A stretch of 64,000 nt of DNA from NCBI RefSeq assembly GCF_001294205.1, contig NZ_LAQT01000003.1:1-64000 (forward strand), written 5' to 3'. This stretch comes from Amantichitinum ursilacus. GTDB lineage: Bacteria > Pseudomonadota > Gammaproteobacteria > Burkholderiales > Chitinibacteraceae. Positions 39,311 to 47,864 of the stretch are shown piece after piece (position 1 is the first letter of the stretch; each line of letters opens with the position of its first letter). The position numbers and the translations under genes are program-made. The notes beneath the pieces are model-generated. The model was not told the DNA's origin. It did not search any database and worked only from the letters and a program-made list of their open reading frames with translations.

Positions 39311-40606
39311 TTAGCTGTCCTGGCCTACCGCGTAAAACGCGGCATCGTCCGGCCCCACCAGCGACGGCGTTTTCCAGCTCACGTCGCGCATATTGCGCTG
39401 GATCAGCGTATCCACGCCCATCAGCACCGCAAAAATGGCCATGCGGATCGGAATGCCATTGTCGGTCTGGCGGAAGATGGCCAGGCGCGGATCGTGGTTA
39501 AGGTCGGTGGCCAAGTCATTCGCACCTTCGCGGCTATCGCGCGGCAGCGGGTGCATGATGATGGTGTCTTTGCCGCACACCGCATCCACCAGCGACGCGT
39601 TGATCTGGAAATCCGGCGAGTAACCTTCCATTGATTCATCCACAAAGCGTTCCTTCTGGATACGTGTTGCGTACACCACATCCGCACCACGCAGGCCGTC
39701 GTGCATCGATTGCGTCTGCACCACCACATGGCCGTTACGGCTGACCTGATCGACGATATGCGCGGGCATTTCCAGCGCGGTAGGCGAAATCAGCGTGAAC
39801 TTCATGCCGCGATACAGCGCCAGCAGTTTGATCAGCGAGTGCACGGTGCGGCCATATTTAAGGTCGCCCACCAGCGCGATATGTGCGCCGTCCACCAGTT
39901 TGCCCACGCGCGAGAACTCGGTTTCGATGGTGTACAAATCCAGCAGCGCCTGGCTTGGATGTTCGCCAGGGCCGTCGCCGCCATTAATCACCGGGATATT
40001 GCTCGCTGCCGCAAATTCGGCCACCGAGCCTTTTTCGGGATGGCGCACCACGATGGCGTCGGCATAACCGGCGATCACGCGGCTGGTGTCGTAAATCGAT
40101 TCGCCTTTGGCCATCGACGAAAACGAAAAGCCGGTGGTATCGCACACACTGCCGCCCAGTCGGCAGAACGCCGCGCCAAAGCTGACGCGGGTACGGGTGC
40201 TGGCTTCAAAAAACAGATTGGCCAGCACGGCGCCTTCCAGCACGCGACACACTTTCTGCCGCCGCGCGATGGGCTGCATGATGTCGGCCACGCGAAAAAA
40301 CTCGCCCACTGACTCGCGGGTAAATTGCTCCACCGACAGCAGGTGGTGGCGGCCTTCCGACGCAATCACGTCGCGCAGATCGGCCTTATATGCGCTATGC
40401 GTAGAGCCCGGCTGGATCGCTTCGCGCGCCAGGATTTCAGTCACAAAACGCTCCACCACTTCGGGCATGGTGCGGAACTCTTGCGATTCGTCAGGCAGTA
40501 ACCAGGTATCCAGCGCGCGACGGCGCACGGCAATACGCTCGGCAAAGGCATCGCGGGTCATATTGAGTTTGCGCATGGCATCGCGCAAAAAGACTTGCTG
40601 GCTCAT
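39311..40606 (-). CDS. pyrB: Aspartate carbamoyltransferase with N-terminal helix-turn-helix extension
   Basis: Condenses carbamoyl phosphate and aspartate, the committed step of pyrimidine synthesis. The ATCase domain starts near residue 70 and has STRTRVSF (136-143), HPSQALLDLYTI (canonical HPTQALLDL), GDLKYGRTVHSL and HPLPRD. At 431 residues it is about 120 longer than E. coli PyrB. Residues 1-62 (FLRDAMRKLNMTRDAFAERI, then RRRALDTWLLP) read like a Cro/XRE-type helix-turn-helix. No pyrI is adjacent. ATG 40606 has AGGGAGAAG upstream. A perfect inverted repeat overlaps the -10 of its promoter. Whether the extension binds DNA is inference. Confidence 0.94.
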   Translation of the reverse strand: MSQQVFLRDAMRKLNMTRDAFAERIAVRRRALDTWLLPDESQEFRTMPEVVERFVTEILAREAIQPGSTHSAYKADLRDVIASEGRHHLLSVEQFTRESVGEFFRVADIMQPIARRQKVCRVLEGAVLANLFFEASTRTRVSFGAAFCRLGGSVCDTTGFSFSSMAKGESIYDTSRVIAGYADAIVVRHPEKGSVAEFAAASNIPVINGGDGPGEHPSQALLDLYTIETEFSRVGKLVDGAHIALVGDLKYGRTVHSLIKLLALYRGMKFTLISPTALEMPAHIVDQVSRNGHVVVQTQSMHDGLRGADVVYATRIQKERFVDESMEGYSPDFQINASLVDAVCGKDTIIMHPLPRDSREGANDLATDLNHDPRLAIFRQTDNGIPIRMAIFAVLMGVDTLIQRNMRDVSWKTPSLVGPDDAAFYAVGQDS

Positions 40607-40622
40607 CGTGGCTTCTCCCTGA

Positions 40623-40643
40623 AATATACGCGGTGCGTATATT
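40623..40643. promoter_or_regulatory. Perfect palindrome, candidate pyrB operator
   Basis: Arms AATATACGC and GCGTATATT separated by GGT: 9 of 9 bp match. It begins 17 bp upstream of the pyrB ATG and overlaps the predicted -10, the usual place for a repressor site. The arms are long enough for a dimeric Cro-like protein. Confidence 0.6.
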
Positions 40644-40667
40644 AGATTCGGATTGCGCTGATGTCCA
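40639..40667 (-). promoter_or_regulatory. Sigma-70-type promoter of pyrB
   Basis: On the minus strand TGGACA (40662-40667, 5/6 to consensus) is followed after exactly 17 bp by TAATAT (40639-40644). The predicted start lies inside the palindrome at 40623-40643. Confidence 0.6.
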
Positions 40668-40695
40668 GTTGGCGATGGCGTGTGGGGTGACAGCC

Positions 40696-40722
40696 GGGGC
40701 CGGGCCGCATCGGGCCCGCCCC
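40696..40722. terminator. GC-rich hairpin after ftsK
   Basis: Arms GGGGCCGGGCC and GGGCCCGCCCC pair with one bulge, about 11 bp after the ftsK stop on the minus strand. There is no T-tail, so it is a weak candidate terminator separating ftsK from pyrB. Confidence 0.35.
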
Positions 40723-40732
40723 ATGGCGCGGC

Positions 40733-43700
40733 TTATTCGCTGAAGTCCGCGCTGGGCGCAGCCAGCACCGTGCGCGAGCCGTTGGTTTCCATCGGGCTGA
40801 CCAGGCCTGCGCTTTCCATTTGCTCGATCAAACGCGCGGCGCGGTTGTAACCAATACGGAGCTGGCGCTGGACTGAGGAAATCGAAGCGCGGCGGCTTTT
40901 CAGCACAAATTGCACGGCCTCGTCATATAGCGGATCGGATTCCTCCGCCGCAGCATTGCTGCCGCCGGCTTCGGCCCAACCCGGCGTATTGGCGGCGCCT
41001 TCGGCATCGAAGCCCGCATTGAGGATGCCGTCCACATAATCGGGCTCGCCGGTGCTCTTCAGGAACTCGACCACCTTGTGCACTTCCTCGTCGGCCACAA
41101 ACGCGCCGTGTACGCGCTGCGGATAGCCGGTGCCCGGCGGCAGGAACAACATATCACCCTGACCCAGCAGCGCTTCCGCGCCCATCTGGTCCAGAATCGT
41201 GCGGCTATCAATTTTGGACGAGACCTGGAACGCCATGCGGGTCGGGATGTTGGCTTTAATCAGGCCAGTAATCACGTCCACGCTTGGGCGCTGCGTAGCC
41301 AGAATCAAATGGATGCCCGCAGCCCGCGCTTTTTGCGCCAGACGAGCGATCAATTCTTCAATCTTCTTGCCCGCCACCATCATCAGATCAGCAAATTCGT
41401 CGACCACCACCACAATAAACGGCAGGTGCTCCAGCGCCTTGGGCTCATCCGGGTTAATCGAGAACGGATCGGTCAGCACCTGGCCCGCGCGTTGCGCGTC
41501 TTTCAGCTTCTGGTTGTAGCCCGCCAGATTACGCACGCCCAGCGCGCTCATCAGGCGATAGCGCTTTTCCATCTCGGCCACACACCAGTTAAGTGCATTC
41601 GCGGCCAGTTTCATATCGGTGACCACCGGGGCCAGCAAATGTGGAATGCCGTCATACACCGACAATTCCAGCATCTTCGGGTCGACCATGATGAAACGCA
41701 CTTCATCGGGCGTCGCCTTGTACAGCAGCGACAGAATCATCGCATTAACGCCCACCGATTTGCCCGAGCCAGTGGTGCCCGCCACCAGCATATGCGGCGC
41801 GCGGCCCAGGTCGGTGACCACGGGTTTCCCGGTGATATCTTTGCCCAGCGCGATGGTCAGGCGCGAACCCATGGCGTCGAATTGCTCGGACGACAGGATT
41901 TCGCTCAGGCGGATCATCTGGCGTTTGGGGTTGGGCAATTCCAGGCCCATGCAGGTTTTGCCGGGGATGGTTTCCACCACGCGGATTGACGCCAGGCCCA
42001 GCGCCCGCGCCAGATCCTTCATCAGGTTAACGATCTGCGCCCCGCGCACGCCCACGGCGGGCTCGACTTCGTAGCGCGTAATTACCGGGCCGGCATAGGC
42101 GTCCAGCACGTTTACTTTGACGCGAAACTCGGCCAGCCGCTGTTCGATGATGATGCCGCGGTCGATCAACTCATCCTGGCTGACGGTTTCGATTTGTTCG
42201 TCCGGTGGCGATAGCAAATCCAGCGACGGCAAGCACGAAGCATCGAAACGCGGCCAGGGCGGCGCGACCGGCGCGGGTTTAGGTTCCAGCATGGGCTTGG
42301 CCCAATCGGACGGCTGGTAGGTATCGGTCAGCTCGGTATTGGCTTGTTCCAGCGCCAGCAAGGCGGCGGCGACGCTATTTTGTTCTTGTGCGGCCAGGCG
42401 ACTGGTGGCGGCTTGCCAGGCCAGCGTGGCGGCATCCGGTTGCGCGGTCACCAAGGGGGCGGGCGCGGACGGGGCAAAGGGCGCGCTGACCGGCGTCGCG
42501 GCCGGTTGCCAAGGGGCCACGTCCGGCGCGACCGGTGCCGCGACGGGCTCCTCCGCCGCAGGGGACACTGCTTCGCTGGCAGGAGTCGGGTCCGTCGCGG
42601 GCGCGGGTTCGGGGGATTCGAGATGCGCCCCCGGCGCCAGCATTGCAGGCGTAAACGGCGTGGTTACGGGCGCGGCAAATGAAGGGGCGGCAATCAATGG
42701 CGTAGGCGCGGCCACCGGCTCAGCCGCCACCGGCGCGGCGGGCTCGATCACGATGGGCGCAACCGGCATCGACACAGGCTGCGCGCGGGCCGAGGTAAAG
42801 ACGGCGGCTTGCTCAAACTCCGGCGCGGGCGCGGCGATCGGTTCCGGCTCGACCAGTTCGGTGACTTCCAGTCCGTCGGACAACTGCACCAACGGCGTGG
42901 CTTCGGTTTCTTCGACTTCCTCGACTTCATACAACGGCACCGGCTCGGCGGCAGCGGCTGGCGTTGCTGCAAAGCGGCTCAGCGGCGCTTCCACACGCGT
43001 GGCTTGCGCGGCAGATGCGGGCGTAGGCGCGGGCAACGGCGTCAGGGCGGGTAGCGGCGCAATCACATCGTCCAGCCAGGCAGGTGGTGCGTGCGGCGGA
43101 AGCGGCTCCAGCGGTTCCAGTTGCAGCGGCGTCGGCACCAGCGCTTGCGCTTCGATCACCGCCGGGGCTGGCGCGGGCGACAACAAGGGGGCGGTGGCGG
43201 CGGGGTTAGTCGCCGGTGTGGCTGGTGCCAAGGGCACGCCTGGCGTGGCTTCAGCGGGCGCGTGGCGCGCACTGATATACAACGCGCTGTTCGACGGCGA
43301 TGGCTGCGCGGCAATCGTCGGCTCGATACGGGTTTTTTCTGGCTGGCGCGTGCGTACCTTCAACGGCTGCGGCGGCGTAGCTACTGGCGTGGCCGACGCT
43401 TTGGTCGGGCCTGTTACGCGGTTGCTGCGCGCGCCATGCAGCGATTGCAGACGCTCGCGCACTTCATCGGCTTCGAGGAAAGGCAACGGCTCGGTGCGCG
43501 GCGAGGACTGGCGCGGCGGTGCAACGCCACGACGCGGCGGATGCAACACCTGGTCGCGATCCAGCACGGGCAAGGGCTTGGGCGGCGCGGGCGGCGGCAA
43601 CGGTGCGGCTTTGGGCAGCGTAATCACCGGCAGATCAGAAGAAGGCGAGCGCGGCGCGCGGGTCTCCATGCGCGCGGATGCGGCCGCTAGTGCGGCGGCA

Positions 43701-44548
43701 ATGGCGGGCGGTTGCGGTTTAGTCGGCGGCTGCGGTTTGACGGCTTCGGGCGCACGCGCGGCTTCAGCCGGTTTGCTTTCCGCAGGTTTCATCGGCGCTG
43801 GCGTCGAGCCAAACACGGACCGACCCGTCGGCGCGGGCGCGGGCGCAGATTTAGCGACAGGTGCAGCCACCGGCGCGGCCGCAGCGGGCACGGCAACTTG
43901 CGCGGTTGCGGCGGCGACTTCGGCCGCGCGGCTGCCGGGCGAGGTGGGCGCAATCCCTAAGGAATCGAGTTCATCGAGGATTTCATCGTCTTCCTCATCC
44001 ACAGCGTGGGCGGCGTGGCGCGCCACCGGCGCGGCGACGGCGGCATCGACCTCGTCGTCTTCGTCATCCGGCACAAAGTCGTCAGGAATATGCGTTTTGA
44101 CCGGATCATCGCGCAAAAACGGCGAATCCTTGCCCACACGGCGCACGGCGTTTTCGAGCGTGCCGCCGATATTTTCGGACATCGTGCCCCAGCCCATCCC
44201 CAGCCACAGCGGTACGCCCACGGCCGCGCCGCCGATCAGGGTCAGCAAGCCACCCCACGGCGTCAGACCAAACAATTGCGTGGCGGCACAGCCCGAAGCA
44301 ACGAGGAGGACGGCACCGCCCCAACCGCGTGCGGTCCAGTCGGGCAGGCGTTGTTGAAGCCGGCTTTGCCAGCCCGCCGTGGCCAGCACCGCCGCCAGCC
44401 ACCAGCCGCCCAGGCCCGGAACAGCATGCCAGCCTTCGGGGCCAGCCAGTTGAAACAGCGCGCATAACAACGCCGCCACAAGCAAGGCAAGCGGCAGCGG
44501 GGCAAGAATGGGTAGACGACGGGCGGAGCGGGCGGAACGTGGCTTCAT
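40733..44548 (-). CDS. ftsK: DNA translocase FtsK
   Basis: Septum-located DNA pump that clears chromosome ends and activates XerCD at dif. The 1271 residues have an N-terminal membrane region (about 12-125, around four helices), a very long Ala/Pro-rich linker (~165-800), the alpha/beta RecA-like motor with Walker [11 protein letters not shown] and Walker [14 protein letters not shown], and the C-terminal gamma winged helix ([39 protein letters not shown]) that reads KOPS. ATG 44548 is preferred to TTG 44557; neither has a good ribosome-binding site. It lies 92 bp downstream of cheD. Confidence 0.95.
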   Translation of the reverse strand: MKPRSARSARRLPILAPLPLALLVAALLCALFQLAGPEGWHAVPGLGGWWLAAVLATAGWQSRLQQRLPDWTARGWGGAVLLVASGCAATQLFGLTPWGGLLTLIGGAAVGVPLWLGMGWGTMSENIGGTLENAVRRVGKDSPFLRDDPVKTHIPDDFVPDDEDDEVDAAVAAPVARHAAHAVDEEDDEILDELDSLGIAPTSPGSRAAEVAAATAQVAVPAAAAPVAAPVAKSAPAPAPTGRSVFGSTPAPMKPAESKPAEAARAPEAVKPQPPTKPQPPAIAAALAAASARMETRAPRSPSSDLPVITLPKAAPLPPPAPPKPLPVLDRDQVLHPPRRGVAPPRQSSPRTEPLPFLEADEVRERLQSLHGARSNRVTGPTKASATPVATPPQPLKVRTRQPEKTRIEPTIAAQPSPSNSALYISARHAPAEATPGVPLAPATPATNPAATAPLLSPAPAPAVIEAQALVPTPLQLEPLEPLPPHAPPAWLDDVIAPLPALTPLPAPTPASAAQATRVEAPLSRFAATPAAAAEPVPLYEVEEVEETEATPLVQLSDGLEVTELVEPEPIAAPAPEFEQAAVFTSARAQPVSMPVAPIVIEPAAPVAAEPVAAPTPLIAAPSFAAPVTTPFTPAMLAPGAHLESPEPAPATDPTPASEAVSPAAEEPVAAPVAPDVAPWQPAATPVSAPFAPSAPAPLVTAQPDAATLAWQAATSRLAAQEQNSVAAALLALEQANTELTDTYQPSDWAKPMLEPKPAPVAPPWPRFDASCLPSLDLLSPPDEQIETVSQDELIDRGIIIEQRLAEFRVKVNVLDAYAGPVITRYEVEPAVGVRGAQIVNLMKDLARALGLASIRVVETIPGKTCMGLELPNPKRQMIRLSEILSSEQFDAMGSRLTIALGKDITGKPVVTDLGRAPHMLVAGTTGSGKSVGVNAMILSLLYKATPDEVRFIMVDPKMLELSVYDGIPHLLAPVVTDMKLAANALNWCVAEMEKRYRLMSALGVRNLAGYNQKLKDAQRAGQVLTDPFSINPDEPKALEHLPFIVVVVDEFADLMMVAGKKIEELIARLAQKARAAGIHLILATQRPSVDVITGLIKANIPTRMAFQVSSKIDSRTILDQMGAEALLGQGDMLFLPPGTGYPQRVHGAFVADEEVHKVVEFLKSTGEPDYVDGILNAGFDAEGAANTPGWAEAGGSNAAAEESDPLYDEAVQFVLKSRRASISSVQRQLRIGYNRAARLIEQMESAGLVSPMETNGSRTVLAAPSADFSE

Positions 44549-44640
44549 GGTGCGCAATCAGATATTCAGAACGGGTACGCGAGAGAACGCTCGTTCTGTA
44601 GGGCCAAAAGCGGCCATCATAAGCCGGTATGGCGCGGGCG

Positions 44641-45348
44641 TCACCCGCTTTGCTTGCCCGATGGCGTGGGCGGCGCGGGCGGCGTCGGGGTGGCGTCCAG
44701 CGCTTGCGGGCCGATGCGGCCCAAGCGTTGATGCAGCTCGCGTTCGCGCTCGAAAATCGTGTCGTTCTGCAGCCGTGTGAGCTTTTTCACCAAGGCGATG
44801 CCGCTATGCGGAAAGTAATGCACGCGGCACGGGTACTGGTCGAGCAAATCGTCGGCCACCACCGGGATCTCGGCGCGCGCCAGCCACGTGCGCACAAACT
44901 GCGCATTCTTGCGGCCAATATCGGCTTGCGTGAGCTGATGCAGCACGTTACCCGCGCCAAACAGCTTGGCTTCCAGATTTTCGATACGCCCGCCATTGCG
45001 CAAAATGCGGCGGATCAGGATATCCATCGCGTATTCGCCAAAGCGCGCGGGCATGGTTTCGGCGCTGTTGGGATAACGCGCCACGTCGGGCAGCATGAAA
45101 TGGTTCATGCCTCCCACGCCAGTCACGCGGTCGCGCACGCAGGCGGCCACGCACGAGCCCAACACGGTGACGAGCATCATGTCGCGGCTGGTGACGAAGT
45201 ATTCGCCCGGCATCAATTTGACGGCTTCGATATCGAAGCGGTTGTCATGAAACGGCGTCGGGCCGAGAGCGGCTGGCGGTGGTGCGGGCTTGGCGATGGT
45301 GTCTTGCTCCGCAAATGACAACGGTGCGTGCCCGTAAGAGCAACGCAC
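44641..45348 (-). CDS. cheD: Chemoreceptor glutamine deamidase CheD
   Basis: Deamidates Gln residues on chemoreceptors, setting their signalling bias, and can interact with CheC/CheY systems. The 235-residue protein has the catalytic Cys in VTVLGSCVAAC and His in GVGGMNHFMLP. The N-terminal ~30 and C-terminal ~30 residues are Pro-rich (PPPAALGPTP, TPTPPAPPTPSG) and beyond the usual domain. The start is GTG at 45348 without a clear ribosome-binding site; an internal start a few codons later is possible. Last gene of the cheY-cheA-cheW-mcp-cheD operon. Confidence 0.92.
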   Translation of the reverse strand: MRCSYGHAPLSFAEQDTIAKPAPPPAALGPTPFHDNRFDIEAVKLMPGEYFVTSRDMMLVTVLGSCVAACVRDRVTGVGGMNHFMLPDVARYPNSAETMPARFGEYAMDILIRRILRNGGRIENLEAKLFGAGNVLHQLTQADIGRKNAQFVRTWLARAEIPVVADDLLDQYPCRVHYFPHSGIALVKKLTRLQNDTIFERERELHQRLGRIGPQALDATPTPPAPPTPSGKQSG

Positions 45349-45410
45349 CCGAATGTCATTCAGCGTAGTTCAAGCCAGACCGCAATGCGGCCCGGCTGTG
45401 TATCACTGGA

Positions 45411-47306
45411 TTAATACTGCTGCCACTCGCCATCCGCCATTTGCACCGCGGTGCCGCGACCACCGGAAACCCGGCGCGCACCCAGCGCAATCACTTCGGC
45501 GCGGCGCGGCGCATCGGCTTGCGCCTCGCGGCCCAGCTTGAACGAAGCCACAGCCATTTCCAGCGCGGCGGCCTGATCTTGCAGGCTTTCGGCAGCGGCG
45601 GCGGCTTGTTCCACCATCGCGGCGTTTTGCTGCGTCATGCTGTCCATTTGCGTGACGGCCACATTGATCTGGTCGATACCGCAGCTTTGTTCGGCCGAGG
45701 CATCAGCGATCGAGGTCATGATGCTGTTGACGCGGTTGATCGAGCTCACGATCTCGGTCATGGTGTGGCCGGCTTCTTCCACCAGACGCGTACCATCCGA
45801 CACCTTGCCCACCGAATCCGAAATCAGACCCTTGATTTCTTTGGCGGCGGCGGCCGAACGTTGCGCCAGGTTACGCACTTCACCCGCAACCACGGCAAAG
45901 CCACGACCTTGCTCACCGGCCCGCGCTGCTTCCACCGCGGCGTTCAGCGCCAGGATGTTGGTCTGGAAAGCGATGCCATCAATCACGCTGATAATTTCGA
46001 CCACTTTGCGCGAGCTTTCGTCGATCGACGCCATGGTCGACACCACCTTGTTGACTACCGCGCCACCCTTGTCGGCCACCACGCTGGCTTCCGACGCCAA
46101 CTGGCTGGCTTGCTGCGCATTGGCGGCATTCTGCTTCACGGTGGCGGTCAGTTCTTCCACGCTGGCGGCGGTTTCTTCCAGCGATGCGGCTTGTTCTTCG
46201 GTACGACGCGACAGGTTGTTATTGCCTGCGGCGATTTCACGCGCGGCGCTGTTGACCATGCCGGCCGCGCCTTTAACGGTGATGATCGGTTCCACCAGCG
46301 TTTCCAGCGTCTGGTTCATGCCTTGCACGATGCGGGCAAAGTCGCCTTGATGGCGGCTGACATCGGCACGCGTTTCAATCAGGCCGGCCGCGGCGGCTTC
46401 GTTCAGCATCACCACATCGGCGTTCAGCGCCTGCAGATTGGTGCGCACTTGTTCGATGGTCTGGTTGATAAACGCTTTCTTGCCCGGCAGTTGTTCCATC
46501 GGCGCGTTGAAATCGCCTTCGCCAAATGCCTTGATCACCGCCATGGCTTTTTTCTTGACCGAGATATGCGCGCCGACCATCTCGTTTACACCTTGCGCCA
46601 TGGTGCGATATGCGCCCTGGAAGCGGTCGGCGTTGATTTGCACATCGATATCGCCTTTTTCGTGTTCGGCGGACATATGGCGCATTTCTTCAATGATCTC
46701 GCTCATGCTGTCGCCGACGGCGTTGATGCTGCTGGTCAGGTCGAGGAAGCGGCCATGATAGCTGCCATGCATGCGACGGCTCAGGTCGCCCTGCGCCATG
46801 CCTGCCAGAATATCGTTGGCTTCTTTGGTGGCCTGGTCGGCTTCTTCCAGACCGCGTTGCACCTTGTCGATGGCTTCGGTGATCTGCGCTTTCTTGCCCG
46901 GCAAACGGTCCATCGGCCGGCTGAAATCGCCCTGAGCATAAGCGGTGACCACGTCCACCACTTTCATCTTGACGGCAATATGCGCGGCCACCAGTTCGTT
47001 GATGTCGCCGGCGATGCGGCTGTGGGTGCCGCTAAAGCGGTTGGTGGCGATGACTTCATCAATCCAGCCATCCTGATGCTTCTGGATCATGCCGCGCAGG
47101 GCGCCTTCCAGTTCTTCGGTTTGACGCGCTTCGGCGCGTTGGTCGCGCAGCGTACCTTGCAGGCGACGCAGCGCATCATAAACGCGGGTGTTGGTGGCAT
47201 CCGTGCCCGCGTTCAGCGGTTGATCAAAGTTGCCATCGGCCATGGCCATGATGACGTTGGCGAGTTGGTCGGCGCGGACTTCGGCTTGACGATTAAACAG
47301 ACCCAT
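45411..47306 (-). CDS. Soluble methyl-accepting chemotaxis protein with internal duplication
   Basis: A 631-residue chemoreceptor with no hydrophobic stretch long enough to cross a membrane, so probably cytoplasmic. The N-terminal ~340 residues contain a duplicated unit (about 78-153 and 218-293), each holding RFxG..., INELVxAHIxVKxK and GDFxxPMxxLPGKKA. These look like poly-HAMP or related coiled-coil modules. The C-terminal signalling hairpin is canonical ([20 protein letters not shown], then [20 protein letters not shown]). It ends EWQQY, resembling the WxxF/Y pentapeptide that tethers CheR/CheB. It lies between cheW and cheD; no cheR or cheB is in this window. Confidence 0.93.
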   Translation of the reverse strand: MGLFNRQAEVRADQLANVIMAMADGNFDQPLNAGTDATNTRVYDALRRLQGTLRDQRAEARQTEELEGALRGMIQKHQDGWIDEVIATNRFSGTHSRIAGDINELVAAHIAVKMKVVDVVTAYAQGDFSRPMDRLPGKKAQITEAIDKVQRGLEEADQATKEANDILAGMAQGDLSRRMHGSYHGRFLDLTSSINAVGDSMSEIIEEMRHMSAEHEKGDIDVQINADRFQGAYRTMAQGVNEMVGAHISVKKKAMAVIKAFGEGDFNAPMEQLPGKKAFINQTIEQVRTNLQALNADVVMLNEAAAAGLIETRADVSRHQGDFARIVQGMNQTLETLVEPIITVKGAAGMVNSAAREIAAGNNNLSRRTEEQAASLEETAASVEELTATVKQNAANAQQASQLASEASVVADKGGAVVNKVVSTMASIDESSRKVVEIISVIDGIAFQTNILALNAAVEAARAGEQGRGFAVVAGEVRNLAQRSAAAAKEIKGLISDSVGKVSDGTRLVEEAGHTMTEIVSSINRVNSIMTSIADASAEQSCGIDQINVAVTQMDSMTQQNAAMVEQAAAAAESLQDQAAALEMAVASFKLGREAQADAPRRAEVIALGARRVSGGRGTAVQMADGEWQQY

Positions 47307-47359
47307 GTTGGCTGCTCCAGATTCAGATTTAAAAAATGATTGAGATAGATAAACGGGAA

Positions 47360-47851
47360 TCAGGCAGCAGCCGGTTCCACTAACTGCATTTCGTCGCTGG
47401 TCATCAGACGTTCGATGTCCAGCAGGATGACCATGCGCTCGTCCAGCGTGCCCAGCCCCACCAGAAACCGCTGGTCGATGCTGGCGCCGAGGGTAGGCAT
47501 GGCGCTGATACTGGATTCCGGCAACGTGGTGACATCCGAGACCCCATCCACCACGATGCCGATCACACGGTCGGCCACGTTCAGGATGATGACCACGGTA
47601 AAGTCGTCGTAGCGCACTTCGCCCAGGCCAAACTTGATGCGCAAGTCGACGATGGGGGCGATGGTGCCGCGCAGATTGATCACGCCTTTAATAAAGTCGG
47701 GCGTATTGGCGATGCGGGTTACGGCGTCATAGCCGCGGATTTCCTGCACCTTGTGGATATCCAGGCCGTATTCTTCCTGGCCCAGCGCAAAGATCAGATA
47801 TTCGTCGCTGGCCGACCAGGCGGCGCCATAAGTGGTGGTTGCGTTAGTCAT
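47360..47851 (-). CDS. cheW: Chemotaxis coupling protein CheW
   Basis: Links receptors to CheA. The 163-residue protein is one CheW/SH3-like domain: [43 protein letters not shown] and [13 protein letters not shown]. The ATG at 47851 (MTNATTTYG) follows AAGGACTGACCGAA; a longer in-frame frame reads into cheA and is rejected. It is 13 bp after cheA and upstream of the receptor gene on the minus strand. Confidence 0.94.
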   Translation of the reverse strand: MTNATTTYGAAWSASDEYLIFALGQEEYGLDIHKVQEIRGYDAVTRIANTPDFIKGVINLRGTIAPIVDLRIKFGLGEVRYDDFTVVIILNVADRVIGIVVDGVSDVTTLPESSISAMPTLGASIDQRFLVGLGTLDERMVILLDIERLMTSDEMQLVEPAAA

Positions 47852-47864
47852 TTCGGTCAGTCCT

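Noticed and set aside
42339-44357. 672-codon open frame on the plus strand opposite ftsK
   Set aside because: Produced by the Ala/Pro-rich FtsK linker, whose codons read as Gly/Ala/Ser on the other strand. Low complexity, no start signals and no homology-like motifs.
45441-47339. 632-codon open frame on the plus strand opposite the chemoreceptor
   Set aside because: Antisense shadow; the receptor signalling hairpin on the minus strand is unmistakable.
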